From Oasisia sp. SBJ-2009 (Eukaryota > Annelida > Polychaeta > Sabellida > Siboglinidae), in assembly GCA_964017155.1 (NCBI GenBank), contig OZ024862.1, positions 42,434,307 through 42,498,306 on the forward strand: a stretch of 64,000 nucleotides of DNA, given 5' to 3'. A program made the translations under genes and the position numbers. Below, in pieces: positions 1 through 13,662 of the stretch (position 1 is its first letter; every line of letters starts with the position of its first letter). The notes beneath the pieces were generated by a model that saw only the letters and a list, made by a program, of their open reading frames with translations, ran no database searches and was not told the origin of the DNA.

Positions 1-59
1 TATGCACATAAATATGCATTTACATTCACATGATACCTATACATATGTGTACACATTAA

Positions 60-205
60 CATGTATGGACATACATCCACACATATACATATACACCTAC
101 AGACACACAGACACTGGCACACATACACACATGCACGTATGCACGCACGCATGCATGCACGCACGCTTGCAGACAGACAGACAGACAGACAGATACACAC
201 ACTAA
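60..205. repeat. CA-rich and CAGA microsatellite
   Basis: Alternating purine-pyrimidine sequence rich in CA, GCAC and a short GACA run near 170-192. The open frames here are only His/Thr-rich repeat translations. A TG-rich counterpart lies at 820-960. Confidence 0.8.
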
Positions 206-3200
206 TATGCATCAATCATTTTTATTGATTACACTGGGGATTCTGTTTCACACAGCTGTGTATAACAGAATCAGCCATTCATTAATATCAAATTGATTGT
301 CACGAACAGATCCAGTTCCTGTTTCTGCAGTGTAAAAGTCTGCTGTGTGGGCGAATCAGTCACTCAGTAGAATCAAGTTACTCTGGCCCTAAATGAGTCT
401 CATATGTGTAAATTATATAAATGTATCTTGGAGATTAAAAACAGAAGTGTGCATTTTAAAAGCAGGATCACTTTGAAATACTTGTCTCAGAGTCTCACAC
501 TGGATTAGTATCAGGCTGTCAAAGCAGACTGGTTCAGGAGTTGGCTGATTACAATGTTTAGAAGCCCCCAGTAGATGGACTTGCTACTCTTGTACTGTAA
601 GTGTCTATTGTGTTTTGATAACATTTGGTCTGCAGTAATGAGTTTCACCGCCGGTGGTTGTTTGTTTGGTTATCAAATCAAGGATGTTGGCAGCAGGACT
701 GTTTATACTACTAGTTTTTTTCCAGCTGGGCATGTTTACTTGACGTTTTCTGGAAATACTTGCAAGTTTGGTTAGTTAATCACACAGAACTGGCACAAGG
801 TTAATTGGGTGTGTATGCACAGGAGTGTGTGTGTGTGCGTGCGTGCATGCGTGCGTGCGTGTGTGCGTACGTGTGAGTGTGAGTGTGTGTGGGGGTGGGG
901 GTGGTGTGTGTATGTGTGTGTGTGTGTTTTTGTGTGTGTGTGTGCGTGTTTGGGTGTGAGTGTAAATACATGCATGTTGGGTACTTGAGTATGTGCAGCA
1001 GTGTGTACACAGAAGTATGCATATGCTGTGAATCCCTGAAACTGAAAGTCAGCTATGCCACTGCAGAAACCTGTCAGCATCAGTGTGCATGCAGGAACAC
1101 ACACGTGACATGTAATAACAGAATAAGTAACATGTTTTTACAAACACGTCCTAATTTTACAAAGTTACCCCTCATCAGTGACAGCGAGATTGCTTCTAAG
1201 GGCATTCCCATTGCAGTGTTTGGCTCAAAGAAAGCCTTTGTTGTCTACGTTCTATGTAACAGTGTCACACAGCCTATAGTTAGTTACGTCAGTTTTTGAG
1301 TACCAAGTGTGCGTTTAATTTAAAGACGAAACACCACTATTATTATCTAGTTTTTTTTATATTACTAGCTACAAAGAGCTAGCCTTGTTGGGTGATGTGT
1401 CATTGCAAAGAAGAGGAAAAATTGGATGTTTGATCATGCATACTCTGATAGGATCAGGCAGACGTCTGGAGAGGTTACTTTGAAGAATGTCTTTCAGGAA
1501 GTGATACACAACTTGTTTTTAAAACAGGTAAATTCTTATATAGCCCACTATCCAGTTCTCAGGACTGTTCATGGCACTTGAAAATATAAGAGTACAGTTT
1601 TACTAGAAACTGTTAACAGCCACTACAAGAACACTCCTTGTTATGTATGTGTTATTTGATATTTTATTATTTAAAATAACATCATTTTCTTATTGTGTAA
1701 ATGCTGTCACCTGAACTGATAAAATTAGGCTACGCAGTTATGAGAAATTGTTCATCTCTTGGCAAGTTACTGTAAACAAACTCTTAATACATTGTCCAAT
1801 TCAATCCTCTTCAGCACACTGATTTGTAATCACAAACTGAAGGTTAGCTGTGGTAAAATGTCGGAAATAAACAGTTTTCCCGAGTGATAATCTTGTATGA
1901 ACTGAATCTTAGAACCACGTCACAATGGTTTAGCTGTCATCAAATATCACATTGGGAAGATCTCCCTGGATATTGAATTTACCCTGTATATCACCATATA
2001 CCTTGAGACAGTTCTTCCAATTGTCAAGTGGTGATTCTAAAGTCTACATCTGTGTACAGAGGTTCTATACCTGCGCACAAAGATCTCCTACACCAGTGCA
2101 GTGACTCAGTGGTATGGAATCTTTGTCGACACCTGGAGATTCGGGACTCAAATAATTTTTTCCTAAAAACTAGTTACACTGGCTAACTAACTGGCGTAGT
2201 GCCCAACGTGTGGTTGGAACGTTGGAAGGATGTGTCTTTTGGGTGAGTCACTGTCTGTTTCACCTGACGTCTAGGCCAGCAAGGATGATGGAATTAAAAT
2301 GCCATACATATACTTAACAACATCTAACAAGATTGCCATCAAGATTGACAGGTGGACAAAGAAGTCTTTTGGTTTATCGAGGGGCCACAAAATAAAAGGT
2401 AAAACATGTAGCAGGACATATTGAAAGTGTCCTGAAAACAGGCCGAATTTATACAATATAAAAATATGCAGTTGAGGGAGATGCACGTCAATAGTTGTGT
2501 GGAATGTAGAGTATGAATTCTATTCCAGTATAGAAATAATGGAAAGATAGATGGGTGATGTAGCGTGGACGACCTTCAAAATTATTCATAGCCCTACTAA
2601 GTGTAAGACTGGCACTTTTTGAGCTTCTAACTTTACACAGTTCAACTTCTAACTGTACATAATTGACAGTTCACCAAACCACCAGCTTTAAAGTAAAGGT
2701 AGGTTTTTATATAGCGCCGTATCCAGTCCTTAGGACTGCTCAAAGCACTTTTACACTTTACTTCCCCGACAGACCAATTTAATCAAATACCATCTCAACT
2801 TACCTGGGAAGCATCCACCAGCCAAATGCTACAATTAATGTGCGAAAGGCTGCTCGTACACATAGCCACTACTGTCTATCGCCAGGTACTTATTTATACA
2901 GCTGAGTGAACTGGAGCAATGTAGAGTGAAAAAACTTGCCCAAGGTTTTAACACCGCAGCATAGGATTCGAACCCGGGTTCTCTTAATTGAGAGTCTGAA
3001 GCTCTACCGCTGAGCCACTGCGCTCTTTACATGATAAAAGATCCAACGTACCTCCAACTATACAAGGTCAAAGGTCAAGCGACAATCAAGTTCTCAGCTC
3101 AGGTTTTAACCACTGCTCTTGTGTTCCGATGTTTATCCGCAGGACTGGTACGTTTTAAACTAGCTGTCTCGTGTCTCGTGGGGATTTGTGTTCTGTCTTT

Positions 3201-4190
3201 CACACTCAACAGTGTCCTATCCTGGTGACAGCTGTCAATGCAAGATAACATTACATAATGATATGTTTCGAGTAATTGCTACGCTGAGAACTTGTGAAAC
3301 ATGATGCAGATTAGTTTGGTGAAATTATAGGGTTTTTTCAATTTTCCGTCATGTTACAAATAGGAGGTACATGTGTATTTGATGCGGAAAGATTAGATAT
3401 ATGGCATGGGGCAAAATACCACTGGCACGTCTTGTCCTGAGGGCAGGAATTCTGTGCAGGAGGATATCGCTTGTCGATTTTGTCTGTTGTTTCCTAATTG
3501 TTCAGTTTGACATTATCATTTGTTATTAAAATAGTGTTCTCGTTTAGAAGTTTACTCGCTGTTGACTGGACTCTGGAGATCTCATCTCAAACAGGACATA
3601 TTTATGATGTGTTTCTAATTACTGGTTACTCCCTATTGTAAACGCTCCAGAGGTGGAGATGGATCAGATAAGAGGTCACATGTCCTTCTGTTGTCATACA
3701 TGTGTGTGTGTGGGGGGGGGGCAGTAGTTTGCTGGTCGAACACCTAACAACTGATCAAGAGAACACTATTTGAATACTACCATTGCTGTTTTGAAACTTA
3801 GATTTTTGGTTTTGTCCACCCCATTTTGTCTATGTCTTTTTGAAGAGACTTGATACAAAGTGTAACTTGTGGTTCCTTCTAACTGGCGTCCTGGGGCCAT
3901 GGAAAGTAACACATCCCAAACATGGGCAGATGGCCTGGACTAACCCCACAGTTGGCGATCATTATCTCTGAATTTCACAAACACTGTGGGATTAAACCCA
4001 AGAATTGTGTGTCGTAGACAGTGATTCAAATGAGAATAACTCAACTCCAACAATCCGCTGTGCATCCGTCTGGCTGATTGAGTATGACAATCCGCAATGT
4101 TTGACAAGATCTTATTTGCCTGCTGGTGCTTTCAGAAGTTAGTTATATCCTGCAGTGGCCGGGATAATTTTAACCAGTTGAGTGTATGAG
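206..4190. other. Intergenic or upstream stretch without a recognised gene
   Basis: I see no convincing exon here. It holds a TG-rich microsatellite at 820-960, a tRNA-type SINE at 2695-3027, and otherwise AT-rich single-copy-looking sequence. It could be upstream regulatory DNA or intron of the SH2 gene if that gene starts further left. Confidence 0.5.
2695..3027 (-). mobile_element. SINE family B copy
   Basis: About 330 bp, shared with copies at 8958-9290, 10118-10435 and 62208-62512. At the right end, read on the minus strand, is a tRNA-like head: an A-box-like stretch with GGTAGAGCTTCAGACT and a B-box GGTTCGAATCC. The body contains a conserved segment around CAGCTGAGTGAACTGGA. The tRNA promoter places the element on the minus strand. 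Confidence 0.75.
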
Positions 4191-4530
4191 TCAACGGGAC
4201 ATGCCGAGGTCGTGTTTTGCGCCCTGATAATTGTTAGATATCGCCGCAGTCGACCGGGGTATGACTGCCGCGTGTAGTGACAACTCACTAGTGGTGTTTG
4301 TGTACACAATCGCCGTCGGTAGCTGAGGAAAAAAGCAACGCCACTGAGCCATATGGCGGCCGTGGTTGAGGGAGTGCGGTGTGTCGTGGCGCGTGTGGCG
4401 GAGTCGCTGGCTGTAGTTGTGAGTTGAGGGGGAGTGGAGTGGGCACGTCTGGATGTACTGGCACTGGACGTCTGTGGACACAGGCTTGCTATGGCAGTGT
4501 CGTGATGGAGTGGCTGTCTCCTTACAACAG
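4190..4530 (+). promoter_or_regulatory. GC-richer patch, candidate alternative promoter and first exon
   Basis: Locally richer in GC and CpG than its AT-rich surroundings. It contains ATG at 4505 followed by eight codons (MEWLSPYN) plus AG, then a good donor GTCAGT at 4531. The phase-2 end matches the phase of the SH2 gene's second exon at 15608, giving MEWLSPYNS followed by DEQLKK. A second possible start is ATG 4353, running to a GTGAGT donor at 4419, but that exon ends in phase 0 and does not fit exon 15608. The promoter role is inferred from composition only. Confidence 0.35.
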
Positions 4531-4554
4531 GTCAGTCCTCCACTGGCGTATATA

Positions 4555-4613
4555 TATGTATGTATATATATATATATATACACTGTATATATATATATAT
4601 ATATATATATTAA

Positions 4614-4644
<31 letters not shown>

Positions 4645-4653
4645 TAATATATG

Positions 4654-4685
<32 letters not shown>

Positions 4686-4881
4686 ATTATAGATAGTTGG
4701 TAGATAAGTTAGCAAGTTGTTCACTGTTATATCATTTGGTTATTTGTATTTTATTCATTTATTTATTTTCTATTTAAATTTTGTTTTGGTCAGTTTGAGA
4801 GTACTGGTCATGGAGGTCATACAATACAGTGTATATCCTATCGCTCCTGAAGAAGAACTGTGGGTATGCTGCTTTTAGAAT

Positions 4882-4972
<91 letters not shown>

Positions 4973-5040
4973 TAATCCTATGTACATAATATATATATAT
5001 ATATATGTTATATACATATATTATTAATATATATATTTAT
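4555..5040. repeat. TA dinucleotide arrays
   Basis: Two long (TA)n tracts, about 4555-4692 and 4884-5040, separated by about 190 bp of unique sequence. Such tracts can extrude cruciforms and are hard to assemble, so their lengths may be unreliable. Confidence 0.9.
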
Positions 5041-6956
5041 TATCTAGCATTTTAACCACATTATCAACCCAGTTGTTCTGTGTATATGAATGTTGAATAA
5101 AGTAGCACATATCACACAATTTAGTCATGAAACAACAGACTGTGTTGTGTTCAGTCTCAGTACAGCCTGGCCACGAGCCAAACACGACACCATTGGTCTA
5201 ACTATGCACCTGATAGTCATGTATGTTTTCTAGCTGATTCAGTACAGTGTATGTACATGTAGTAGTAATTATTATATATATATCATACAGTCTGTATGTA
5301 TCTGTGCATGTCCCACCAGTAGAGCTGGGGGGGGGGCAGGGGGGGGTACACGCAGCAAGTAAATGAAGACAGGGTCAGATATCATGTGCTCCCACTGCTT
5401 CCATACGTCATACTTTTGTCTACGACACTATTCGTATACCAAGTATTTCTGTATCCATTACGACATTGTCTTAGTCCTGTCTCCATGCCCATCCCCTTCA
5501 CAAGTGTCGACCAATTATGGTAAAGACCCAGGGCTTCATGCAGGACCAAATTAATGCCAGTCACACATGTTTTGGTGGACACATGGATGTTAACTGTTAA
5601 GCCAGTTTATAAACTTTTAAATGTGTCTGATGACCTGAAATGGACTACAAACACACATGTGACACCATTTAAACCTACTTATAAGGCATAACTTACAATA
5701 TCTATGGTTTTGGAAGACCTTTTTTGCGGCTTCATTTTTTTACCCATCCACCACCCGTCCACCCATATTTCTACCCGTCTACAACGGTTTTTACCTGTCC
5801 AAATGATGGGTGGACGGGTCTCTGCATAAAGCTATAGAAACGCCACCAAGAATTAATTGCGGTTTCACTGAGATCTAATCTAGATTTAACAAGATTGCTA
5901 CCACAGAAACAAGCACAAGATTGTATGAGAACAATGACGCCATTGTCTTATCTCAGGTCCAGCAATTTCTTATCGTTGTGTAGCCTGCCATTATCAGCTC
6001 TTTTTATATCATAATCATACTAGCACTATCAGTACCAGGTAGGTAAATTATAACAAATGTTCAGTAAGTGTCCGTCTTTGAGAATTAGTACTCTCTCATA
6101 ACAACAAATGCAACACACTTTAGATAGAAAGCAATTTATATCAGGTACCAGTCTTTTCTTGCGTACACACAAGTATCGGAATTTAACGAAGGTTGCCAAT
6201 AATATCCGTATGCAAATCTTCATAGGTAGTAAACATTCGAATAACTTTGGTCTCATAATCTGCTGGTTTGTTAGTGTTGCTAGACTACATTCTTACTACA
6301 GGTGTATATTAGGTATTTTTCATAACTAAGGTCTGGTTTGAGTAGCACCGCTCACTTTACAAATAACAATTACTTGCTGCTGAGGCCAATGCATTAAATT
6401 CACCACACTCTGCTCGGGTCGAATGCATGTAATTGATCAACTGACTGCTGGAAATCAACACCTTAATCGAGGTCTATCAACACCGGCTGTACTTATGGAT
6501 TGGGTACAGAGTTGCTTTTTTCAGCCTGAAATGAAACCGTGTAGTTATTCCAACTATTCATTGCCGTGTGTTTTGAAAATGCCTGGGACACATGAAAATT
6601 GATAGGATAATTTGGTCATTAGGTCATTGCCGGAATGATTCCATTTGCCAGCTCCTGTTGCCTGCACGAGGGAAAACACGTTCCCACGGTCACATGACAC
6701 ATAGAGTCAGATATGTGCATGGCTGGAATATGTAGAGTATTTTAAGTGTAATTTATTCATGACTTTTTACCCATTTTCTCATTGCTGTATGACAATGTCT
6801 CATTGAGTTATGGCTTATCGGGTTATATATGAAAACAGCCGTGTCATCTTGTAAGGAATAGTTCACTTAGAAATGCTCTATAGAGTTGAAGAATCCAGCA
6901 GTTGCGCAGTATGGGAAGTTTTACTTGATGTTGAAATGTTGAATGAACACTTGGAA

Positions 6957-7255
6957 TAGGGAGAAGTGGTCGCGCAGTAGAGCGCCGAACTGTCAATCGA
7001 GGGGACGGTGGTTCAATCCCTACCGCCGTTTCAAAACTTGGGCAATTTCACCCCACATTTGCCTGTGTCTTTTGGAAGAGACACTAAAAGCCGGTGGTCC
7101 CTTCTATCTGGTGTCTATGCCAGGGGAAGTAAAAGATCCCACACAGGGGGTAAATGTGTAACCTGTAGTGGACTCACTAATTCTAGAGAAGGACAACTCC
7201 TGCGTTAGCCCAAGTTTGAGCTGTTTGGAGGAAACCACCTAAGAACTAAGGAGGA
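6957..7255 (+). mobile_element. SINE family A copy (tRNA-derived)
   Basis: The head carries an A-box-like GTGGTCGCGCAGTAGAGCG and a B-box GGTTCAATCCC, followed by a body of about 230 bp with a block resembling TCCCTTCTATCTGGTGTC. Near-identical copies lie on the minus strand at 43268-43568 and 52165-52445. RNA polymerase III-driven, tRNA-derived SINE structure is the best explanation. Confidence 0.8.
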
Positions 7256-8957
7256 AGGGACGGACTGGTGTGTAGCATAGGAAGGAGGTAGTATGTTTTC
7301 CAAAAGGTACAGACAAAGTATGATAAACAAAATTGGCAGTGCTTCAAAATCATAGTAGCTTGTCTAGAACCCAGGTGTTCTGACTGACAGCCTGGCGGTC
7401 TGCCACTGGCAGATGTTTGAGTACTCTGGCCTGGTTGCTCCTGGTAACTCTCCCGTCCACAAAGCTTGCGGGTGACATAGGAAACAAACGTTGGCAGTCT
7501 GACGATGTTGTACTCGAGGTGTTGTCATTTAATTTCCTTTCATCTTGTCGTGAAGTATTTATCTGGATGAAACGATTTGAGCGGGTGATAGTTGGTATTC
7601 TTGCTGGTCAGACAAGACAAGTCCTTCCATCTATTTCCTTCACCCAGACGTCAACCTGAACCATACTTGTGTCATCTCAGTCAAATTGGTTTAAGCCGTT
7701 GTGGTAAATTAGAATTAAAATTGTAATTTAATTACACAGATGTGTTGAATGACATTTTGATAAATTCAAATAAAATACAATCAACCTGTTCTGATTTAAT
7801 AAAACACCACTGACAATTGAGAACATTGAGGTATACTGTGTACATGATGATGATAATATATAGTTTAGTCTAATATCACCACTATCTGCCTGTACAGGTG
7901 TAGACAATACACTCCATTACCACACTGAGTGTTTTTGCAGCAGCCGATGCATGAGTTGTTTTTTGTTTGTAAATCGAGAACACTGCCTCTGTGAAGTTCG
8001 TGATAGGCTTTTTCCATTTCCCTTGTGCGATTGTTTCCTCTCCCGGGGATAGACACCAGGTAGAATGAACCGATATTCAGCTTTTGTTGTCTCTCTCAAA
8101 AGAGACAAACAAAGTGGAGGAATGAAATAGCCCAAGTTTTGAACTGAACTTGGAGTTGGGATCTTATTTGACAGTCCACCTTTCTACATGCTAGACCACC
8201 CAATTCAATATCTTCTCAAATACTATTCCTGTACATCTTGTTTCCAGATGCATATTTTTGTGGAATATTTAAAGTAAGAGCTAAGTACTGTGTCATGATA
8301 AAAGTAATGGTTTTTAGGTGTTGTTTGAGATTGACTTATAAGCATTAAAAATATTTAATGAATGCATTTTAAAATTGCCATGAGGCGACAATCAATTTGA
8401 AGTGCCTATGAATTAGAAAGAGGCAGTTGCACGACAGAAAATTGTGCATGAAAATATTTGAGAAATTCTTCAGATAGTAATCTAACCAATGCAGATTAAT
8501 TGACTTAAATTGAATTGCCAAATAAACGCAGCTTTGTTGTAATGATCAAAGTTGATGTTCCCAGTTTGTATGAGCTAGGTCTGAGCTCACTTAGAAGTCG
8601 CCCTCATATAGCACTGGAGGCATATGTTTTAGCTGCTGTGGTATGTAGCCATTGATACTTTTGGCAACTGCCATAGGGCAATATATCTAGTTATCTACAT
8701 CGTTTGACGAAATGCTAGACATACTTGGGAATAGATGACATGTCACAAGACCTACGCAATCGACGTGTCACTGTGCTGCTGTCTGTGACGTGTCAGGCCC
8801 AGATATGGACAGCTAGACGTCACCTACCTTGAGTTCTTACACTTGGTATGCAATTTCATGAAATGTGTGTTTCTGTGTGACACAGGATCCTGTCTACCTG
8901 GTCTGTGTCGGGGGTGTAAACGACCCCACAAAGGGGGGTAAATATTTAGAAGGTAAA

Positions 8958-9290
8958 AAGATAGAAGTCAGTTCTTAAATAGCGCAGTATCCGGTCCTCA
9001 GGACTGCTCAAAGCGCTTTACACTTTACTTCCCTGGCAGACCTGTTCAATCAAACACCATCTCAACTTCTCTGGGAAGCATCCAGCCATATGCTACAATT
9101 AACGCATGAAGGCTGCTCGTACACATACCCACCACTGTCAACAGCCAGGTACTCATTTATACAGCTGAGTGAACTGGAACAATGTAGAGTGAAAAAAAAT
9201 GCCCAAGGTTTTAACACTGCAGCACAGGATTCGAACCCGGGTTGTCTTAGTCGAGAGCCTGAAGCTCTACCCCTGAGCCATTGTGCTCTA
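8958..9290 (-). mobile_element. SINE family B copy
   Basis: Closely matches the 2695-3027 element along its whole length, including the tRNA-like B-box read on the minus strand near 9230. Confidence 0.8.
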
Positions 9291-9516
9291 CAAACATCTG
9301 TCATCGACTCACTGGATTAGCAGACTCTCTTTTAATGGAACTTTGGTGCAATGCACTTCAGGTAGCAATAATTAAAACGACCATGTCCAGTTGCCATTTC
9401 TCAGTACTGATTGATATAATATATTGTTTTATGTGGAACATATACTGCCTGTCAAATTGTGTTTTATATGCATGGAACAGTGTTTGCAGTTTGGAAGTAG
9501 TACACATGAAATGTTC

Positions 9517-9602
9517 AGTTTGTAAACAAAATATTCAATTTGTAAACAGAACATTAAAATTGTAAACAAAGCATTCATATTGTAAACAAAACAATCAATT
9601 TG
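9517..9602 (+). repeat. Short degenerate tandem repeat, about 25 bp unit
   Basis: Four imperfect copies of a unit containing TTGTAAACAAA and ATTCA. No coding role is seen. Confidence 0.7.
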
Positions 9603-10117
9603 ATACTGGCGCTTATTGCATTGAAATCTGAGTCTGAGAGTGAATATCCTGGCCAGATGGAATAAACAATGCCTTTTTTACAAGATGAAAGTCAGAAGGA
9701 ATATAATGAGCTTCTTTCTCTGAAAGGTATGTCCCTTCCACATTCTTCCTCCAGGTATTGCTTGTCTGGGATGTAGGAAATGTAAGACGTGTGTAGGTGT
9801 TACAGCCCCAAGCAACAGAAGGATGCTAAGGGATGGAGATGAGTCATACCTTACAATTACCTTTGCACATTTCTACTGTAGAAAGCAGCGTCAACTGCCA
9901 ACATTTCCATGTGATCTTTGGAATAACTGGTGATGGGGGGGGGGGGGTGGGCAGGTGAAAGGGGAGGGGCCTGGGGGGCACACATACATTGGTGGGGTAT
10001 GGTAGCATCACCTTGGTAACAGAACAACAACACTTGATTACATTCCAGTGAGCCATTGAACCCAATCGAAGGGGCAGTGATGTAACTTTACGCGTGTAAA
10101 ATGTCAAATGAAATCTA

Positions 10118-10435
10118 AAGGCAAGTTTTTATATAGCGCAGTATCCAGTCCTCAAAGCGCTTTACACTTTACTTCCCTGACAGACCTGTTCACTCAGACA
10201 CCATCTCGGCTTCTCTGGGAAGCATCCAGCCATATGCTACAATTAATGCGTGAAGGCTGCTTGTACACATATCCATCACTGTCTATAGCCAGGTACTCAT
10301 TTATACAGCTGAGTGAACTGGAGCAATATTGAGTGAACACTTGCCCAAGGTTTTAACACTGCAGCACAGGATTCGAGTCCAGGTTCTTGTAGTTGAGAGT
10401 CAGAAGCTCTACCCCTGAATCATTGCGCTCTGCAA
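10118..10435 (-). mobile_element. SINE family B copy, slightly degraded
   Basis: Same family as 8958-9290. It lacks a short internal block near the left end, and the B-box is mutated (ATTCGAGTCC on the plus strand). Confidence 0.75.
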
Positions 10436-11205
10436 TCCACCTTGTTGCTCCAGCCCACCTCACCAGACTATAGCTTAATTAAAATTAGACAGAGACTGTT
10501 TTTAACCTGCACAAATTATTACGCTTGTTTTATACAGTTACCCGTTTCAGTTTTTATTATTTTTCTTCTAAATTCACTTTCATGTTCATGCACCCTTAGC
10601 ATTGCACACCACTCATACAACTCCTAGCCCCCCCAAAGTGGCTGTGTGGGCTCTACACACCATAGGACCAAAGGCAACAAAATGTAAATAAAGTTTTCAT
10701 TTTTTTACAATAATGACATATCATTGCTTTTTGCATGTCTGAAATATGTGAGCAAGTTTTGATGTCAGATGCACTGGTGCCACATTGCAGTGGTTAAAAC
10801 ATTGCACTCTTGATGAAGATAACCCATAGATATAAAGATAACCCAATGTTGTGCTTTGGTGTCAGACCCTGGGTAACTTTCATTCTATGTTGGTCGCTCC
10901 AGTTCACTCTGTGATAGAATGAATGCTCAGCTATGCATAGTAATGAATATTTGTGTATGAGTAATCTTTGTGCATTAATTGTGGCATGTCTGAATGCTTC
11001 TTCTTTATCCCCTCAGATAGAATGGTCCATTGGTGACCCAATAGACAGGTTCCACTGAACTTCAAACTTTGTACCATTTGCCTGGCAGTCTAAAGGCAAG
11101 TAGACCAGCTTTCCCATTTTATATTTAAACCATTGTGGTTGCCCCAGTATATTCTAGTCCTGAGGCCAACACTGAACCATTGGGCCACCTTTGTGAAATA
11201 AATAT

Positions 11206-11250
11206 TAATGTAATGTAATGTAATGTAATGTAATGTAATGTAATGTAATG
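11206..11250 (+). repeat. (TAATG)9 array
   Basis: Nine perfect copies of TAATG that pass without interruption into the TCATG array at 11251. The two units differ by a single base. Confidence 0.97.
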
Positions 11251-11724
11251 TCATGTCATGTCATGTCATGTCATGTCATGTCATGTCATGTCATGTCATG
11301 TCATGTCATGTCATGTCATGTCATGTCATGTCATGTCATGTCATGTCATGTCATGTCATGTCATGTCATGTCATGTCATGTCATGTCATGTCATGTCATG
11401 TCATGTCATGTCATGTCATGTCATGTCATGTCATGTCATGTCATGTCATGTCATGTCATGTCATGTCATGTCATGTCATGTCATGTCATGTCATGTCATG
11501 TCATGTCATGTCATGTCATGTCATGTCATGTCATGTCATGTCATGTCATGTCATGTCATGTCATGTCATGTCATGTCATGTCATGTCATGTCATGTCATG
11601 TCATGTCATGTCATGTCATGTCATGTCATGTCATGTCATGTCATGTCATGTCATGTCATGTCATGTCATGTCATGTCATGTCATGTCATGTCATGTCATG
11701 TCATGTCATGTCATGTCATGTCAT
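11251..11724 (+). repeat. (TCATG)94 array
   Basis: Ninety-four perfect pentamers (470 bp) with no substitution, ending in a partial TCAT. Because the unit is 5 bp without a stop codon, all three plus frames translate as MSCHV repeats. These are not genes. Confidence 0.98.
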
Positions 11725-11760
11725 ATACTAGTGCAGTATAATGTAATTACATTTAATATA

Positions 11761-11875
11761 GTGCAGTGCAGTGCAGTGCAGTGCAGTGCAGTGCAGTGCA
11801 GTGCAGTGCAGTGCAGTGCAGTGCAGTGCAGTGCAGTGCAGTGCAGTGCAGTGCAGTGCAGTGCAGTGCAGTGCA
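11761..11875 (+). repeat. (GTGCA)23 array
   Basis: Twenty-three perfect copies, 40 bp downstream of the TCATG array. The spacer at 11725-11760 already contains a lone GTGCAGT and a TAATGT word, as if it were a remnant of both arrays. Confidence 0.97.
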
Positions 11876-13049
11876 GTGATATGTCAGTGTTCCTTCAGCT
11901 CAAAGAGTTATTACATTTATCGAAACCAGGACAGGCTTTACTGTGTTATAAAGAGTTGACATATTGGCAAGTTTCACAGCTAAGACAGTTCAAGTATATA
12001 AGTTAAAAATGAAGATTCTTTCTAAATAAAGTCAAATATCTGCACTGTCTATCATAACTAGTGTTGTACTCACATATATCACTAACTGGCAAGTAAATAT
12101 TACTGCTCAGTTAATTAAAAACTGTTAATACAAATATAAATATTCATAATTCAGTAAGTTCATAACCACATTATACCTAGGTAAATGCCACTGTCAAGTC
12201 TATTTAAAGCCCATCACATTTGTAGTCATGGAACCTAATCAATGTGCTGTGTGTAATATTGTGTTTAAGAATTATCAGTAACTATGGTGACAGGTGGCAG
12301 TTGTACATTGTACATCAACTATTGATTGAATCATGTCAGTAACGTGTTGGTAGCAGCTGTAGCGTGCAGCCATCATTGATTTGTAGTTCCCTTTCTCATT
12401 GCTAGGGGCCAGGGGTCGACGTATTCTTTATAGTACAAGTCATTCATTTGTGAGCAACTGCATTTTGTATTCAAATGGTTGCTTTGATCTGGTGCGTTTG
12501 ATTTGCTTAATAGTTTTTCAAACAGCTATGATTATGCACATACTTATGTGCATACATTACATTGCATGCGTGTCATAGAATATTGACGGAATATCGATGG
12601 GAAAGGTTTTCGTAAGGTACACCATTTATTATTTAAAATTACCACATAATATCCGTCTCTATGTTAGACATCTGTACTGTTTAAATTCAATCTCAAAAGT
12701 GGTTTGTAAAATCACAAAAGCATTCCTCACAGAGATTGCCCGGGGCTGAGTTAACTAAGTTTTTCTCACGTCTCTGTTTATTTAAATGGATTATGTACAC
12801 ACCCAGTCACAGGTGTTCTTTTAGTGCAGGTTGTTTTTAGAACGTCACAAAAAGAGGCAAAGATATTAGTTTGTCCTTCACTTGTGCAATAGTCCATGGT
12901 TCGTGTTCTCCAGGAGGCTATGACGTTTCTGAGGTCTGTTGCTTCCAACCCGACTGTATCGCCAACACACTGTCATTAACACCGTCGGCGTTGTTCCCAC
13001 AAGCAGGGAGGTGCAATTGAAAACTGACACAAAAGATCGTAATTACAAA

Positions 13050-13662
13050 GTCGACGTTATTTGGGTGGTGTCAGTCGGAACTCGGTTGAATGGGTTGTTT
13101 GGGGGCAGAACCCTATAACAACAGGGGGTGACATAAGCACACCGGCTTCAATTACCCGCACACACAAAACGTTAACGTTTTTGCAGGGGCGGTTGACGTG
13201 AGCATCAGTCAGGCAGCGTGCTACAAAACGCACACAGCAGTGTTGAATTTCGCACGTTTCGTCATCAAATGTCTGCGTAATTACCCGTCCGTGGCTCCTC
13301 ACCGATCTCCTCCACACTCGACTGTTTGTGTCATTTACTGCCAGTGCTCCACTGCAAATGGTTGTTTTTGCGATAAATGCCAGGTTTGGTGTATTGCGTT
13401 TGACGGCAGGATTACTCAGCTTGTGTTAGTGGTGGGATAACAATGGTTATGTCGATGGGACATGGAGGCCACATGTGTTATGGTCTGGTGGGAGCACACC
13501 TTTCATCCTGCCGGGACGATTAATAAGGAGAGCAGTCTGGCGAACAGTCGTGACGGATTAGCACCGATGCTCTGGGGTACTCGCGTTGTATCAGCGCTGT
13601 GATGCAGCCTTTATTTACTGCTGTTTTTTCTTGCGCTGTAATGAGATTTCTGTGAGAATTTA
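13050..13662 (+). promoter_or_regulatory. Candidate promoter and 5'UTR of the SH2 gene
   Basis: A stretch with more CpG than its surroundings, directly upstream of the proposed ATG at 13663. No clear TATA box was found. The assignment rests on composition and on position next to a phase-compatible first exon. Confidence 0.35.

Larger units (their letters stand above)
4531..13662. other. Long non-coding stretch before the main SH2 exons
   Basis: No recognisable protein-coding exon. It holds TA arrays (4555-5040), a SINE family A copy (6957-7255), SINE family B copies (8958-9290, 10118-10435), a roughly 25-bp degenerate repeat (9517-9602), three pentamer arrays (11206-11875) and otherwise AT-rich DNA. 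If the 4505 start is real, this is intron 1 of the SH2 gene. Confidence 0.5.

Noticed and set aside
4379..4696. 105-codon open frame running into the TA array
   Set aside because: Its second half is TA-repeat translation (YIYIYV). Only the short ATG-to-donor piece at 4505-4530 is retained as a candidate exon.
5753..5819. Short hairpin ACCCGTCCACCCA / TGGGTGGACGGGT as a regulatory structure
   Set aside because: A 13-bp stem with a loop of about 40 nt in locally CCCA-rich sequence; too weak to claim.
11248..12006. Open frames of up to 252 codons with MSCHV repeats
   Set aside because: They arise from a 5-bp repeat without stops in any plus frame, with no start context, splice or domain support.
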